Made by a program: the position numbers and the translations under genes. Below, piece after piece: positions 43,321-50,772 of a DNA stretch of 50,772 nucleotides. Below the pieces are notes generated by a model. That model had not been told where the DNA came from, searched no databases, and was given only the letters and a program-made list of their open reading frames with translations. The stretch spans positions 1-50,772 of the forward strand of contig NZ_JANGCG010000019.1 in the NCBI RefSeq assembly GCF_024462815.1. Direction: 5' to 3'. This stretch comes from Gemmiger formicilis. Lineage in GTDB: Bacteria > Bacillota > Clostridia > Oscillospirales > Ruminococcaceae. Position 1 is the first letter of the stretch, and the number at the start of each line of letters is the position of its first letter.

Positions 43321-44127
43321 ATGTCCAATCAACCTGAAACCAACGAAACCGCCGCCCCGGTGCAGGGGCGCAAGGTGGGCCTGCCCCGCTTTTTTGAGCT
43401 GATGGGCCGTGACCTGTGGCCGCTGTACAAATCCAGCTTTCTGTGCGTGCTGGGCTTTCTGCCCGGCACGGTGCTGGCGGTGCTCGGTATGATGGGCCAC
43501 TCGGCGCTGCTTACCGTTGTGGGCGGCGTGCTGGCCGGTCTTGTGGGCGGGCCGTTCCTGTCCTGTATGATGGATACCGTGCTGCGCGCCCTGCGCGATG
43601 AGCCGGGCTACTGGTGGCACACCTACAAGCACGCATGGAAGCAGAACTGGAAACAGAGCCTTGTCCCCGGCGCGCTGCTGGGCCTGTTTGTGGGCAGCTG
43701 GGCATGGATGCTGCGTGTGCAGGCCGAAAGCGGCAACACTGACACCAAGATGTGGGTGGCCAGCCTGGTGGGCATTTTTGTCTGCACCGGCTTTTTCAGC
43801 TGGCTGCTGGCGCAGGTGCCGCTGGTGGATTTGCCGCTGCCCCAGCTGGTCAAAAATGCCGGGCTGATGTTTTTTGCCTTCTTCCCGCGCACGGCCGCGG
43901 CTGCACTGGTGCTGGCGGCGTACTGGGGGCTGACGCTGCTCTATCTGCCTGCCACGATTCTGGTGATTGTGGTGTTCGGCTTCTGGCTGCCGGTGACCGT
44001 GGCAATGATGATTCTCTACGAGGGCCTGAACAAGGTCTTTAAGCTGGAGGAAACCCTTGCTGCCCGCCGCGATGCCGAGATTGAGGAGCGTATGGCACAG
44101 AACGAACCCAACTTTGACCACAAGTAA
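43321..44127 (+). CDS. Polytopic membrane protein (YesL/DUF624-like)
   Basis: 268 residues with about five to six hydrophobic segments. FFELMGRDLWPLYKSSFLCVLGFLP-type start, GVLAGLVGGPFLSCMMDTVLRAL and DEPGYWWHTYKHAWKQNWKQSL resemble the YesL/DUF624 group of membrane proteins, whose function is unclear. The last 25 residues are charged. First gene of a tight run with the next two (12 and 10 bases between), so the three are probably one operon. Confidence 0.75.
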   Translation: MSNQPETNETAAPVQGRKVGLPRFFELMGRDLWPLYKSSFLCVLGFLPGTVLAVLGMMGHSALLTVVGGVLAGLVGGPFLSCMMDTVLRALRDEPGYWWHTYKHAWKQNWKQSLVPGALLGLFVGSWAWMLRVQAESGNTDTKMWVASLVGIFVCTGFFSWLLAQVPLVDLPLPQLVKNAGLMFFAFFPRTAAAALVLAAYWGLTLLYLPATILVIVVFGFWLPVTVAMMILYEGLNKVFKLEETLAARRDAEIEERMAQNEPNFDHK

Positions 44128-44139
44128 GGGGGAGCCGGT

Positions 44140-45453
44140 ATGGAGAAAAACACCGTTCTTTTGCAGGATACCGAGGCCTTTATGCGCGGGGAGCTGGACA
44201 ATGTGACCGTCCAGCAGAACAGCGTTGTGCTGGATCTGGTGCAGGGCAGCTATGTGCCCTACGGCTGCTACACCAGTGCGCCGCTGCCCATGCCGCTGTT
44301 TGACGCGCTGCGGGTCAGCTGGAACGCCGCCGCGCCCGAGGGTACCGCCGTGGAGGCGCAGGCCCGCGTGATGGTGGATGGCAACTGGACGCAGTGGAGC
44401 AGCTTTGGCAAGTGGAGCCCCTATCTGCACCGAGAAAGCCCGCCCTATCGGGAGCGCGGCCCGGTGCAGCGCTGGCCGGACTCTCTGCAGCTGGACAGCA
44501 AATGCGGCACGGCGGTGCAGCTGCGCATTTATCTTTATACAAAAAATGAAAAAGTGTCCCCTTTCGTTACGCTGCTGGGGGTCAGCGTCCGGATGGTGGA
44601 CGTTATCCCGGCGCACGGGCGGCCCATCAATGCACGGCTGCACCTGATGCCCTACGCGCTGGCCCGCCGCGCCCCGGTACTGCGCCCGTGGATGGATATG
44701 GCGATTGCGCTGGCCAGCCTGACCAACCGCTGGGGTGCGGATCTTCTGCCGGAAGAATTTGCCCAGGTTTTGCGGGATTGGCGCCCTGCCGATGACTGCG
44801 ACCCCCGCAACCTGAGCTTTGCGGCGGCTGCTGCCGCCCAGTGGGGCTTCCCCACGTGGGTGGCCTACGGCAATCTGGGCCTGCTGCGTGCCGAGGTGCG
44901 TGCGGGGTACGGCGCGGTGGTTATGCTGCAGGCCGCCCCGGCGCAGGTGGAGGCGGGCCTCCCGGAGCGCCGCTGTGTGGCGGTACGCGGCTTCTCGACC
45001 GAGGGCGGCACCCCGCAGGTGCTGCTGTGCGACCCCTGTGCGGGAGAGAATGATTTTGACTGTGAGACCGCCATGCCGCTGGATGAGTTTATGGTTGCGT
45101 GGGACAACGTGGCTCTGCTGATGCGCCAGCGCAAGACCAACACCCCGCCGTTGGGCCGCACCCGCTGCAGCACATGGATACGTCCGCTGGGCAGCGAGGC
45201 TCCCGGTGTTTACCGGCTGTACATCAACGGCACAGAGCATCTTCTGCCGGACGATTTCTGTGCGGAGGGCGGTGTTCTTGCCTGTAGCCTGCCCGATGAG
45301 CACCCCCACGCCACCACAGCCCACCGGCATTTTACCTTTGTGGAGCCAGTGCAGGGCGGCGTGGAGCTGGCCCATGGTGACACCCCGCGCAAGTACACGG
45401 TTTACGCCATCGACACCGCAGGGCGGATGATCGTGGGCGATGTGACGGTATGA
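44140..45453 (+). CDS. Peptidase C39-like-fold protein, probably without the catalytic Cys
   Basis: 437 residues, no signal peptide. The N-terminal half (about 1-160) looks like a beta-sandwich. The second half (about 165-330) follows the order of C39-like domains: a helix start with two short helices, NLSFAAAAAAQWGFPTWVA, GYGAVVMLQ and then VAVRGFSTEGGTPQVLLCDPC. The position where C39-like enzymes have Cys reads RPWMDMAIALASL, with Trp, and the His before the VxG strand also looks changed. A pseudo-protease or a family I cannot name are both possible. Same operon as the upstream membrane protein and yfcE. Confidence 0.5.
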   Translation: MEKNTVLLQDTEAFMRGELDNVTVQQNSVVLDLVQGSYVPYGCYTSAPLPMPLFDALRVSWNAAAPEGTAVEAQARVMVDGNWTQWSSFGKWSPYLHRESPPYRERGPVQRWPDSLQLDSKCGTAVQLRIYLYTKNEKVSPFVTLLGVSVRMVDVIPAHGRPINARLHLMPYALARRAPVLRPWMDMAIALASLTNRWGADLLPEEFAQVLRDWRPADDCDPRNLSFAAAAAAQWGFPTWVAYGNLGLLRAEVRAGYGAVVMLQAAPAQVEAGLPERRCVAVRGFSTEGGTPQVLLCDPCAGENDFDCETAMPLDEFMVAWDNVALLMRQRKTNTPPLGRTRCSTWIRPLGSEAPGVYRLYINGTEHLLPDDFCAEGGVLACSLPDEHPHATTAHRHFTFVEPVQGGVELAHGDTPRKYTVYAIDTAGRMIVGDVTV

Positions 45454-45463
45454 GGTACGGTTT

Positions 45464-46009
45464 ATGAAATTGCTGATTGCATCCGATATACACGGCGCGG
45501 CGGATTGCTGCCGCGCACTACTGGACGCGTGGGACCGCGAGGGGGCTGACCGCCTGCTTCTGCTGGGCGATGTGCTCTACCACGGCCCGCGCAACGATTT
45601 GCCGCAGGGCTATGCCCCGAAGGAGGTCATTGCCCTGCTGAACGCACGCAAAGACCGGATTTTCTGCGTGCGCGGCAACTGCGATACCGAGGTGGACCAG
45701 ATGGTGCTGGAATTTCCGGTGCTGGCGGACTATGCGGTGCTTACCGCAGGGCCGCGTCTGGTCTACGCCACCCACGGCCACGTCTACAACACGGCACATC
45801 TGCCGCCGCTGCAGCCCGGGGATATTCTGCTGCACGGCCACACCCACGTGCCTGCGTGGGAAAAATTCGGACAGGATAATTATTACCTCAACCCGGGCTC
45901 GGTCTCCATCCCCAAAGAAAACAGTCCCCGCGGCTATATGACCGTCGAGGACGGCGCGTTTGCCTGGAAAACACTGGCGGGCGAGGTATACCACACGGAA
46001 AATTTCTAA
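45464..46009 (+). CDS. yfcE: Metallophosphoesterase, YfcE family
   Basis: 181 residues. Calcineurin-like fold with ASDIHG (Asp8/His10), LLLGDVLYHGP, RGNCDTEVD, ATHGH and LLHGHTHVP as the metal-binding blocks in order; GSVSIPKEN is the usual end signature. These are Mn-dependent phosphodiesterases; physiological substrate unknown. Follows the previous gene by ten bases. Confidence 0.93.
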   Translation: MKLLIASDIHGAADCCRALLDAWDREGADRLLLLGDVLYHGPRNDLPQGYAPKEVIALLNARKDRIFCVRGNCDTEVDQMVLEFPVLADYAVLTAGPRLVYATHGHVYNTAHLPPLQPGDILLHGHTHVPAWEKFGQDNYYLNPGSVSIPKENSPRGYMTVEDGAFAWKTLAGEVYHTENF

Positions 46010-46051
46010 CAAAATTCAACAATTTGTCATAACAGAAGTAGGAGTACACCC

Positions 46052-46885
46052 ATGAAAATCCCTGCAAAAGGCTTTACCCACGGCGGAAAATTCCACGCGG
46101 ATGATGTATTTTCGACCGCGCTGCTGCAGATTCTGCGCCCGGATATCCAGATAACCCGCGGCTTTGTTGTGCCGGACGGCTTTGACGGCATCGTCTACGA
46201 TGTCGGCGGCGGTATGTTCGACCACCATTCCGAACCGCGGGAGTGCCGCCCCAACGGCGTGCCGTATGCGGCGTTCGGCCTGCTGTGGCGGGTGCTGGGC
46301 GCGCAGCTGGTCGGGGAGCATCAGGCCCGCCTGCTGGATGAAAACTTCATCCAGCCGTTGGATTTGAACGATAACACCGGTGAGCAGAACTCTCTGGCGG
46401 ACGCCATTGGCAGCTTCAACCCGCTGTGGGACTCCAAGGATGACCCGGATGCCTGCTTCTGGCGCGCCGTGCCGGTGGCCAAGCAGATTCTGGAAAACGA
46501 AATCGCCGCCGCCAACGCTGTCAACCGCGCCGATGACACAGTGCGCAAGGCCTACGCCAATATGCGGGACGGCATTGTGGTGCTGCCCGCCTATATGCCG
46601 TGGAAGAATGGCCTGTACAAGACCGACGCAATTTTTGTTGTCTACCCCAGCCAGCGCGGCGGCTACAGCGCCCAGTGCGTCAATGACCACCGCACCAAGC
46701 GCAGCAAGCAGCCCTTCCCGGTGGCGTGGGCCGGCAAGCCGGAGGAGCAGCTGCGCCAGATCAGCGGTCTGGGCCTGCGGTTCTGCCATCCCAGCCGGTT
46801 TTTGATTACCGCCGATGACAAGGCCACGGCCATTGAGGCCTGCCGCCGCACGCTGCGTGCCGCGGGAAGGCCGGTGAGCGAATGA
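46052..46885 (+). CDS. MYG1 family protein (UPF0160)
   Basis: 277 residues. GGKFHADDVFSTALLQILRP and VYDVGGGMFDHHSEPRE are the metal-binding DHH-like motifs of MYG1, and AFGLLWRVLG and PLDLNDN follow as in family members. Eukaryotic MYG1 is an exonuclease; bacterial role is unknown. Its end overlaps the GIY-YIG/GNAT gene by four bases. Confidence 0.88.
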   Translation: MKIPAKGFTHGGKFHADDVFSTALLQILRPDIQITRGFVVPDGFDGIVYDVGGGMFDHHSEPRECRPNGVPYAAFGLLWRVLGAQLVGEHQARLLDENFIQPLDLNDNTGEQNSLADAIGSFNPLWDSKDDPDACFWRAVPVAKQILENEIAAANAVNRADDTVRKAYANMRDGIVVLPAYMPWKNGLYKTDAIFVVYPSQRGGYSAQCVNDHRTKRSKQPFPVAWAGKPEEQLRQISGLGLRFCHPSRFLITADDKATAIEACRRTLRAAGRPVSE

Positions 46886-47775
46886 CTCCGGAAACGCCTG
46901 CCTACGGCCCCACGCCCAGCACCGCCGCCGACTGTGCGCCGGTGCCCGCGGCCGCGTGGGTCTATCTGCTGCGCTGCCCGGATGGCAGCCTGTACGGCGG
47001 CTGGACGAACGATCTGGCCCGCCGCCTGAAGGCCCACCAAAGCGGCAAGGGCGGCGCCAAGTACACAAAAAGCCATGGCCGTGCGGCGGTGCGCCTTGCC
47101 TACGCCGAGAAATGCGCCGACAAGAGCGCGGCACTGAAGCGCGAAGCAGCGATAAAAAAGCTGCCAAAGGCCGAAAAGGAGGCGCTGGCCGCCAAGTGGG
47201 CCGCTGACAATGCCATCACCCTGCGTATGGCCACGCCGGACGATGCCGCCGCCGTCTGTGCGCTGTACAACTGGTACGTGCGCCACGGTGTGCAGACCTT
47301 CCAGTATGCGCCGTCCACCGTGGAGGACTACCGCGTCAATATAGAACAGGTGCTGCAAAACGCGCCGTTTCTGCTGGCCGAAAGCGCCGATGGTCGGCTG
47401 CAGGGCTTTGCCTGCGCCCATCCGTGGCGCACCCGTGAGGCCTTTGCGTGGGACGTGGAGACAACGGTCTACTGTGCGCCCGGCTGTGTCGGGCAGGGCG
47501 TCGGCGGGCGGCTCTACCGGGCACTGCTGGCGCTGCTGAAGCAGCAGGGGTACCATCAGGCGTATGCGCTGGTGACCGGCTGCAACACCCGGAGCAAGGT
47601 GTTCCACAAGGCGCTGGGCTTCAAAAAAATCGCAGTGGAACGTCATACCGGCTACAAGTTCGGCCAGTGGCTGGATTTGGAATACTGGCTGCTGCCCCTG
47701 CGCGCCCCCGACGCCACCGCCCCTGCCCCGGTGCGCAAAACGCTGACTGCGGAGGAAATCGCGAGGGTGCTGTGA
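46882..47775 (+). CDS. GIY-YIG nuclease domain fused to a GNAT acetyltransferase
   Basis: 297 residues. Residues about 20-105 are a YhbQ/UPF0213-type GIY-YIG domain: WVYLLRCPDGSLYGGWTNDL, then RRLKAHQSGKGGAKYTKSHGR and ALKREAAIKKL. Residues about 110-270 are a GNAT like phosphinothricin acetyltransferases: LRMATPDDAAAVCALYNWYV, FAWDVETTVYCAPGCVGQGVGGRLYRALL (acetyl-CoA loop) and FHKALGFKKIA. The two domains are in one frame with no stop and no internal RBS of note. Such a fusion is not a common arrangement. Its ATG overlaps the end of the MYG1 gene (ATGA). Confidence 0.88.
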   Translation: MTPETPAYGPTPSTAADCAPVPAAAWVYLLRCPDGSLYGGWTNDLARRLKAHQSGKGGAKYTKSHGRAAVRLAYAEKCADKSAALKREAAIKKLPKAEKEALAAKWAADNAITLRMATPDDAAAVCALYNWYVRHGVQTFQYAPSTVEDYRVNIEQVLQNAPFLLAESADGRLQGFACAHPWRTREAFAWDVETTVYCAPGCVGQGVGGRLYRALLALLKQQGYHQAYALVTGCNTRSKVFHKALGFKKIAVERHTGYKFGQWLDLEYWLLPLRAPDATAPAPVRKTLTAEEIARVL

Positions 47776-47832
47776 GGGCAAGCCTTCTGCAATCGGGTCC
47801 CTCCCTACAGAGCAAGGAAAAACAACCTCGCA

Positions 47833-47859
47833 GTAGAGGCGGGGCTCTGCTCCGCCCGC
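47833..47859 (+). repeat. REP-like hairpin, GCGGGGCTC type
   Basis: GTAGAGGCGGGGCTCTGCTC then CGCCCGC; a half copy CCCTCCCTACA at 47800-47810 precedes it. Confidence 0.7.
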
Positions 47860-47895
47860 AGGGGTTACCCGGAAACGTCCGCTCGCCGGAAAGCT

Positions 47896-47923
47896 GCGGG
47901 CCGGGCGTGCCCGGCCCCTGCGG
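47896..47923 (-). repeat. REP-like hairpin, GGGCCGGGC type
   Basis: GCGGGCCGGGCGTGCCCGGC then CCCTGCGG; same stem as 32760. Confidence 0.7.
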
Positions 47924-47951
47924 ACATCCCAATTTTGTAAAATGCAATAAT

Positions 47952-47990
47952 AAAAGGCTGCTGTCACAAACCGACAGCAGCCTTTTTGCA
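47952..47990 (+). terminator. Terminator between the fusion gene and trxA
   Basis: AAAAGGCTGCTGTC pairs with GACAGCAGCCTTTT; T run on the plus side and A run on the other, so it may serve both genes. Confidence 0.85.
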
Positions 47991-48002
47991 TTTTATAGGA
48001 TT

Positions 48003-48039
48003 GGAATTTCTTCGGTTCCTTCTTTGCAAAGAAGGAACC
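48003..48039. repeat. Palindrome GGTTCCTTCTTTG.. (third repeat family)
   Basis: GGTTCCTTCTTTGCAAAGAA then GGAACC, preceded by AATTTCTTC, next to the trxA stop. Confidence 0.7.
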
Positions 48040-48050
48040 TCCGCGCGCTT

Positions 48051-48371
48051 TTAAATCGCGCCGTTCTCGCGCAGCCAGGCTTCCAGCTCGGCGGCGGGGC
48101 GGTAGCCGACCGAACGGCTGACGACCTCGCCGTTCTTGAAGAGCAGCAGCGCCGGGATAGCGTCAATCTTGTAATCCAGGGCAATCTTCATATTCTCATC
48201 GGTGTTCAGCTTGCCGACCTTCACGGTGGGGTGCGCGGCGGCAACCTCCTCCAGCACGGGGCCCATCATCTTGCAGGGGCCGCACCAGTCGGCCCAGAAA
48301 TCCACCACCACGGGCAGGGCACTCTGCAAAACCTCGGTGTTAAAATTCTGTTCGGTAATCTGGATAGACAT
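48051..48371 (-). CDS. trxA: Thioredoxin
   Basis: 106 residues. VVDFWADWCGPCKMMGPVLEE holds the redox pair Cys30/Cys33. The cis-Pro loop reads DAIPALLLFKNGEVV, and NTDENMKIALDYKI matches the family strand. Cytosolic disulphide reductant. Own RBS (AAGGAG). Separated by 13 bases from the GH3 gene upstream, so the two may share a transcript. Confidence 0.95.
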   Translation of the reverse strand: MSIQITEQNFNTEVLQSALPVVVDFWADWCGPCKMMGPVLEEVAAAHPTVKVGKLNTDENMKIALDYKIDAIPALLLFKNGEVVSRSVGYRPAAELEAWLRENGAI

Positions 48372-48384
48372 AGTTGTTCTCCTT

Positions 48385-50643
48385 TTATTCTACGGCTTTT
48401 TTCAGGGCGTCCAGCATCGGCAGCAGATTTGCTTCCGCCTCCGGCCCGCCAAAGTTAATCATATTGCGGATGGTCAGGCCGTCCAGCATCTGGGCCATTG
48501 CCTCGGGCGGCATCAGGCCGTCCCCGCCGCCGTTCTCCGCCGCCTTGGCATTGGCCTGCATGGCGGCGCGGATGATGGGTGCGGTGCGCTCGTCTGCCAG
48601 CAGAACGCCCAGCGGCGTAGTCTCGTCCACCGCCAGGGGCAGCGCGGCGCTGCCCGCATAGTGCAGCTTCAGCGTGGCGCGGATGTCCCGGCTTGAATGT
48701 CCGATGCGGACTTCATACTTGCCAGGCGCGGCATACCAATCGTGAATCTCCGCGCTGTAACGGCTTAAATCGCGGGGTGTCAGAGTGAACGTGATCTCCT
48801 GCTCCTCGCCCGGCTCCAAGAACACTTTTTGGAATCCGCGCAGCGCCTGCGGCACGCGGCCGCCAGGCACCGGCGTGCCGGTGGCGTCCGTCACATACAG
48901 CTGCACGACCTCGGCACCGGCCATCGCGCCGCTGTTTTTCACGGTCACGCGCACGGTCACGCTGCCGTCCGCCGCCATCGTGTCGGCGCTCAGCGCGGCG
49001 TCGCGGTAGACGTAGCCCGTGTAGCTCAGGCCGTGGCCGAAGGGCCAGCGCACCGGCATTTTGCGCGCGTCATACCAGCGGTAGCCCACGTAGACGCCCT
49101 CGCGGTAGTCGGCGGTCACGCCGTCACCGGGAAAATCCAGATAGCAGGGCGTGTCCTCCAGCCGCAGGGGCCACGTCTCGGGCAGGCGGCCGCAGGGGTT
49201 GGCCTCGCCCCACAGCAGGGCATCCTCGGCCTCGCCGACGCCCTCGCCCGCCAGATACATACACAAAACCGACGATACATCGTCAGCCCACGGGCACTCT
49301 ACGGGTGCGCCGGTGTGCAGCACCACCACGGTGTTCTTCTGCACGGCGGCCACACGGGCAATCAGGTTGTTCTGGCAGTCGGGCAGGCGCATATGCTTGC
49401 GGTCGCCGCCTTCGCTCTCAAAGCTGTCGGGCAGGCCCGCAAAAATCACGGCCACATCGGCGTCCTCAGCGGCGGTCACCGCCCGCAGGAACTCCTCCTC
49501 ATCGCGCTGGTCGCGGTCGGCGGGGAAGCCCTCCACATAGGTCACGCGGCGGTCGTTCATAACAGCAGCGTCCATCGCACTGACCGCCGCGGTGTTCACG
49601 TGACTGGAACCGCCGCCCTGGTAGCGTGGCCGGTCGGCATATGCGCCGATGTAGACCACCTTCTGCCCCTTGCGCAGCGGCAACGCGCCCAGATTGCGCA
49701 GCAGCACGCCGCTCTGCTTGGCCAGCTCGGCGGCAAGGCGGTGGTCAGCGGTGCGGTCAAACACAGCGGGCTGGCGGGCTAAATCGGCGGCGCGCAGCAC
49801 AATGTTTAAAATCCGCGTCACAGCGCGGTCCAGCACGGCCTCGTCCAGCGTGCCGGCCTGCACGGCGGCCACCAGCTTGCGGTCATTCACGCCGCCGGAG
49901 CCGGGCATTTCCAGTTCCAGCCCTGCGGCCACGCCCTTGACGCGGTCATTCACCGCGCCCCAGTCGGACATCACAAAGCCGTCAAAGCCCCACGCGTTGC
50001 GCAGCATATCGGTCAGCAGAAATTCGTTCTCGCTGGCGTAGGTGCCGTTCACGCGGTTGTAGCTGCACATCACGGTCCACGGCTGGGCCTTTTTCACGGC
50101 TGTCTCAAAAGCGGGCAGATAGATTTCATGCAGGGTGCGCTCGTCAATGCGGCTGTTGCAGGAAAGCCGCCGCGTCTCCTGATCGTTGGCGGCAAAATGC
50201 TTGATGCTGGTGCCCACGCCCTCGCTCTGCACGCCGTCAATGAAGCCCGCGGCCAGCTCCCCGGCCAGATACGGATCCTCGGAGTAATACTCAAAGTTGC
50301 GGCCACACAGGGGGCTTCGCTTGATGTTGACGGCGGGCCCCAGCAGAATCTGCACGCCGCTGGCGCGTGCCTCCCGCCCAAGCGCCGCGCCCATGCGGCG
50401 GGTCAGCGCCGGGTCAAAGGACGCCGCCGTCGCGCAGCCTGCGGGGAAGCAGACGGCTTCGATGCTGTCATTCGGGTTGGCGCTGCCCTCCTTCTGGGTG
50501 CGCAGGCCGTGGGGGCCATCGCTGACCTTGATGGCCGGGATGCCCAGCCGTTCCACCGCCTTGGTGTGCCAGAAATCCGCGCCGGAGCACAGCCCGGCCT
50601 TTTCCTCCAGCGTCAGGGATGCTACAAGCTCTTGCACAGTCAT
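48385..50643 (-). CDS. Glycoside hydrolase family 3, beta-glucosidase-like
   Basis: 752 residues, no signal peptide, so probably cytoplasmic. LTLEEKAGLCSGADFWHT start; KVSDGPHGLR in the (beta/alpha)8 domain; NGFDG-type FVMSDWGAV holds the Asp nucleophile (about residue 225). The second domain has KVVYIGAYADRPRYQGGGSSHVN and the FnIII-like C-terminal domain has AVVQLYVTDATGTPVPGG-type sequence. A further 80 residues (about 670-752) with LDGLTIRNMINFGG are an extra module of unknown role, seen in some GH3 proteins. Substrate is likely a beta-glucoside or xyloside. AAAGGAG lies ten bases before the ATG. Confidence 0.93.
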   Translation of the reverse strand: MTVQELVASLTLEEKAGLCSGADFWHTKAVERLGIPAIKVSDGPHGLRTQKEGSANPNDSIEAVCFPAGCATAASFDPALTRRMGAALGREARASGVQILLGPAVNIKRSPLCGRNFEYYSEDPYLAGELAAGFIDGVQSEGVGTSIKHFAANDQETRRLSCNSRIDERTLHEIYLPAFETAVKKAQPWTVMCSYNRVNGTYASENEFLLTDMLRNAWGFDGFVMSDWGAVNDRVKGVAAGLELEMPGSGGVNDRKLVAAVQAGTLDEAVLDRAVTRILNIVLRAADLARQPAVFDRTADHRLAAELAKQSGVLLRNLGALPLRKGQKVVYIGAYADRPRYQGGGSSHVNTAAVSAMDAAVMNDRRVTYVEGFPADRDQRDEEEFLRAVTAAEDADVAVIFAGLPDSFESEGGDRKHMRLPDCQNNLIARVAAVQKNTVVVLHTGAPVECPWADDVSSVLCMYLAGEGVGEAEDALLWGEANPCGRLPETWPLRLEDTPCYLDFPGDGVTADYREGVYVGYRWYDARKMPVRWPFGHGLSYTGYVYRDAALSADTMAADGSVTVRVTVKNSGAMAGAEVVQLYVTDATGTPVPGGRVPQALRGFQKVFLEPGEEQEITFTLTPRDLSRYSAEIHDWYAAPGKYEVRIGHSSRDIRATLKLHYAGSAALPLAVDETTPLGVLLADERTAPIIRAAMQANAKAAENGGGDGLMPPEAMAQMLDGLTIRNMINFGGPEAEANLLPMLDALKKAVE

Positions 50644-50772
50644 ACCTTGGAGTCTCCTTTACTACGGCAATACCGCACAATTCCCGCCTAACGGCTTAAG
50701 CACCGCTGCCGCGGCTACGAAGCACAATCTGCGTTGCAAAAATGCTCGATAATGTCGGGTTGCGGTACCCGC
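50644..50772. other. Right-hand flank, no feature recognised
   Basis: Upstream region of the GH3 gene. No clear promoter, repeat or gene was seen. Confidence 0.5.

Overview
The window is a chromosomal replication-origin region from a GC-rich, low-oxygen Gram-positive bacterium of class Clostridia. The gene set (dnaA-dnaN-yaaA-recF-remB-gyrB-gyrA, rpmH-rnpA-yidD-yidC-jag, mnmE-mnmG-rsmG-noc-parA-parB), a single-chain pyruvate:ferredoxin oxidoreductase, an RBS-led gene style and the intergenic repeat families point to the Oscillospiraceae/Ruminococcaceae, most likely near Faecalibacterium, Gemmiger or Subdoligranulum. The genus is inferred, not proven.

Left part (1-8.5 kb): a CoaX-like protein with altered active-site motifs, an LTA-synthase-like sulfatase, a chimeric type IV prepilin carrying Cna-B/SpaA-type domains, a nitroreductase, a polysaccharide flippase and a YgjP-type metalloprotease. 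8.7-10.4 kb: tRNA-Glu, tRNA-Met and serS. 10.6-18.3 kb: parB, parA, noc, rsmG, mnmG, a small mobile element with a four-helix-bundle gene, and mnmE, with parS sites scattered among them. 18.5-28.3 kb: gyrA, a REP-associated tyrosine transposase (RAYT), gyrB, remB, recF, yaaA, dnaN and dnaA, all reading leftward. 28.4-32.2 kb: rpmH, rnpA, yidD, yidC and jag, reading rightward. DnaA-box-like clusters lie between dnaN and dnaA (with a five-fold TAG DnaA-trio), between dnaA and rpmH, and, unusually dense, after jag. 32.9-50.6 kb: an ABC exporter-like operon, trmO, nifJ, a group of uncharacterised membrane/cell-surface genes, yfcE, a MYG1-like gene, a GIY-YIG/GNAT fusion, thioredoxin and a GH3 glycosidase.

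Three kinds of small repeats run through the window. The first is a REP-like family of about 25-30 bp hairpins (TGTAGGG at one end, CCGC at the other, with co-varying stems), including a four-copy alternating cluster. Two copies lie in frame inside the RAYT gene that is the best candidate to move them. The second is a TIR-bounded element (33-bp AT-rich ends beginning GCAAATAA) present once with a four-helix-bundle gene and twice as roughly 150-170 bp MITE-like copies around rnpA-yidD. The third is a family of palindromes with an AT-rich centre next to gene ends. These two candidate mobile systems, both placed around the replication origin, are the most interesting content.
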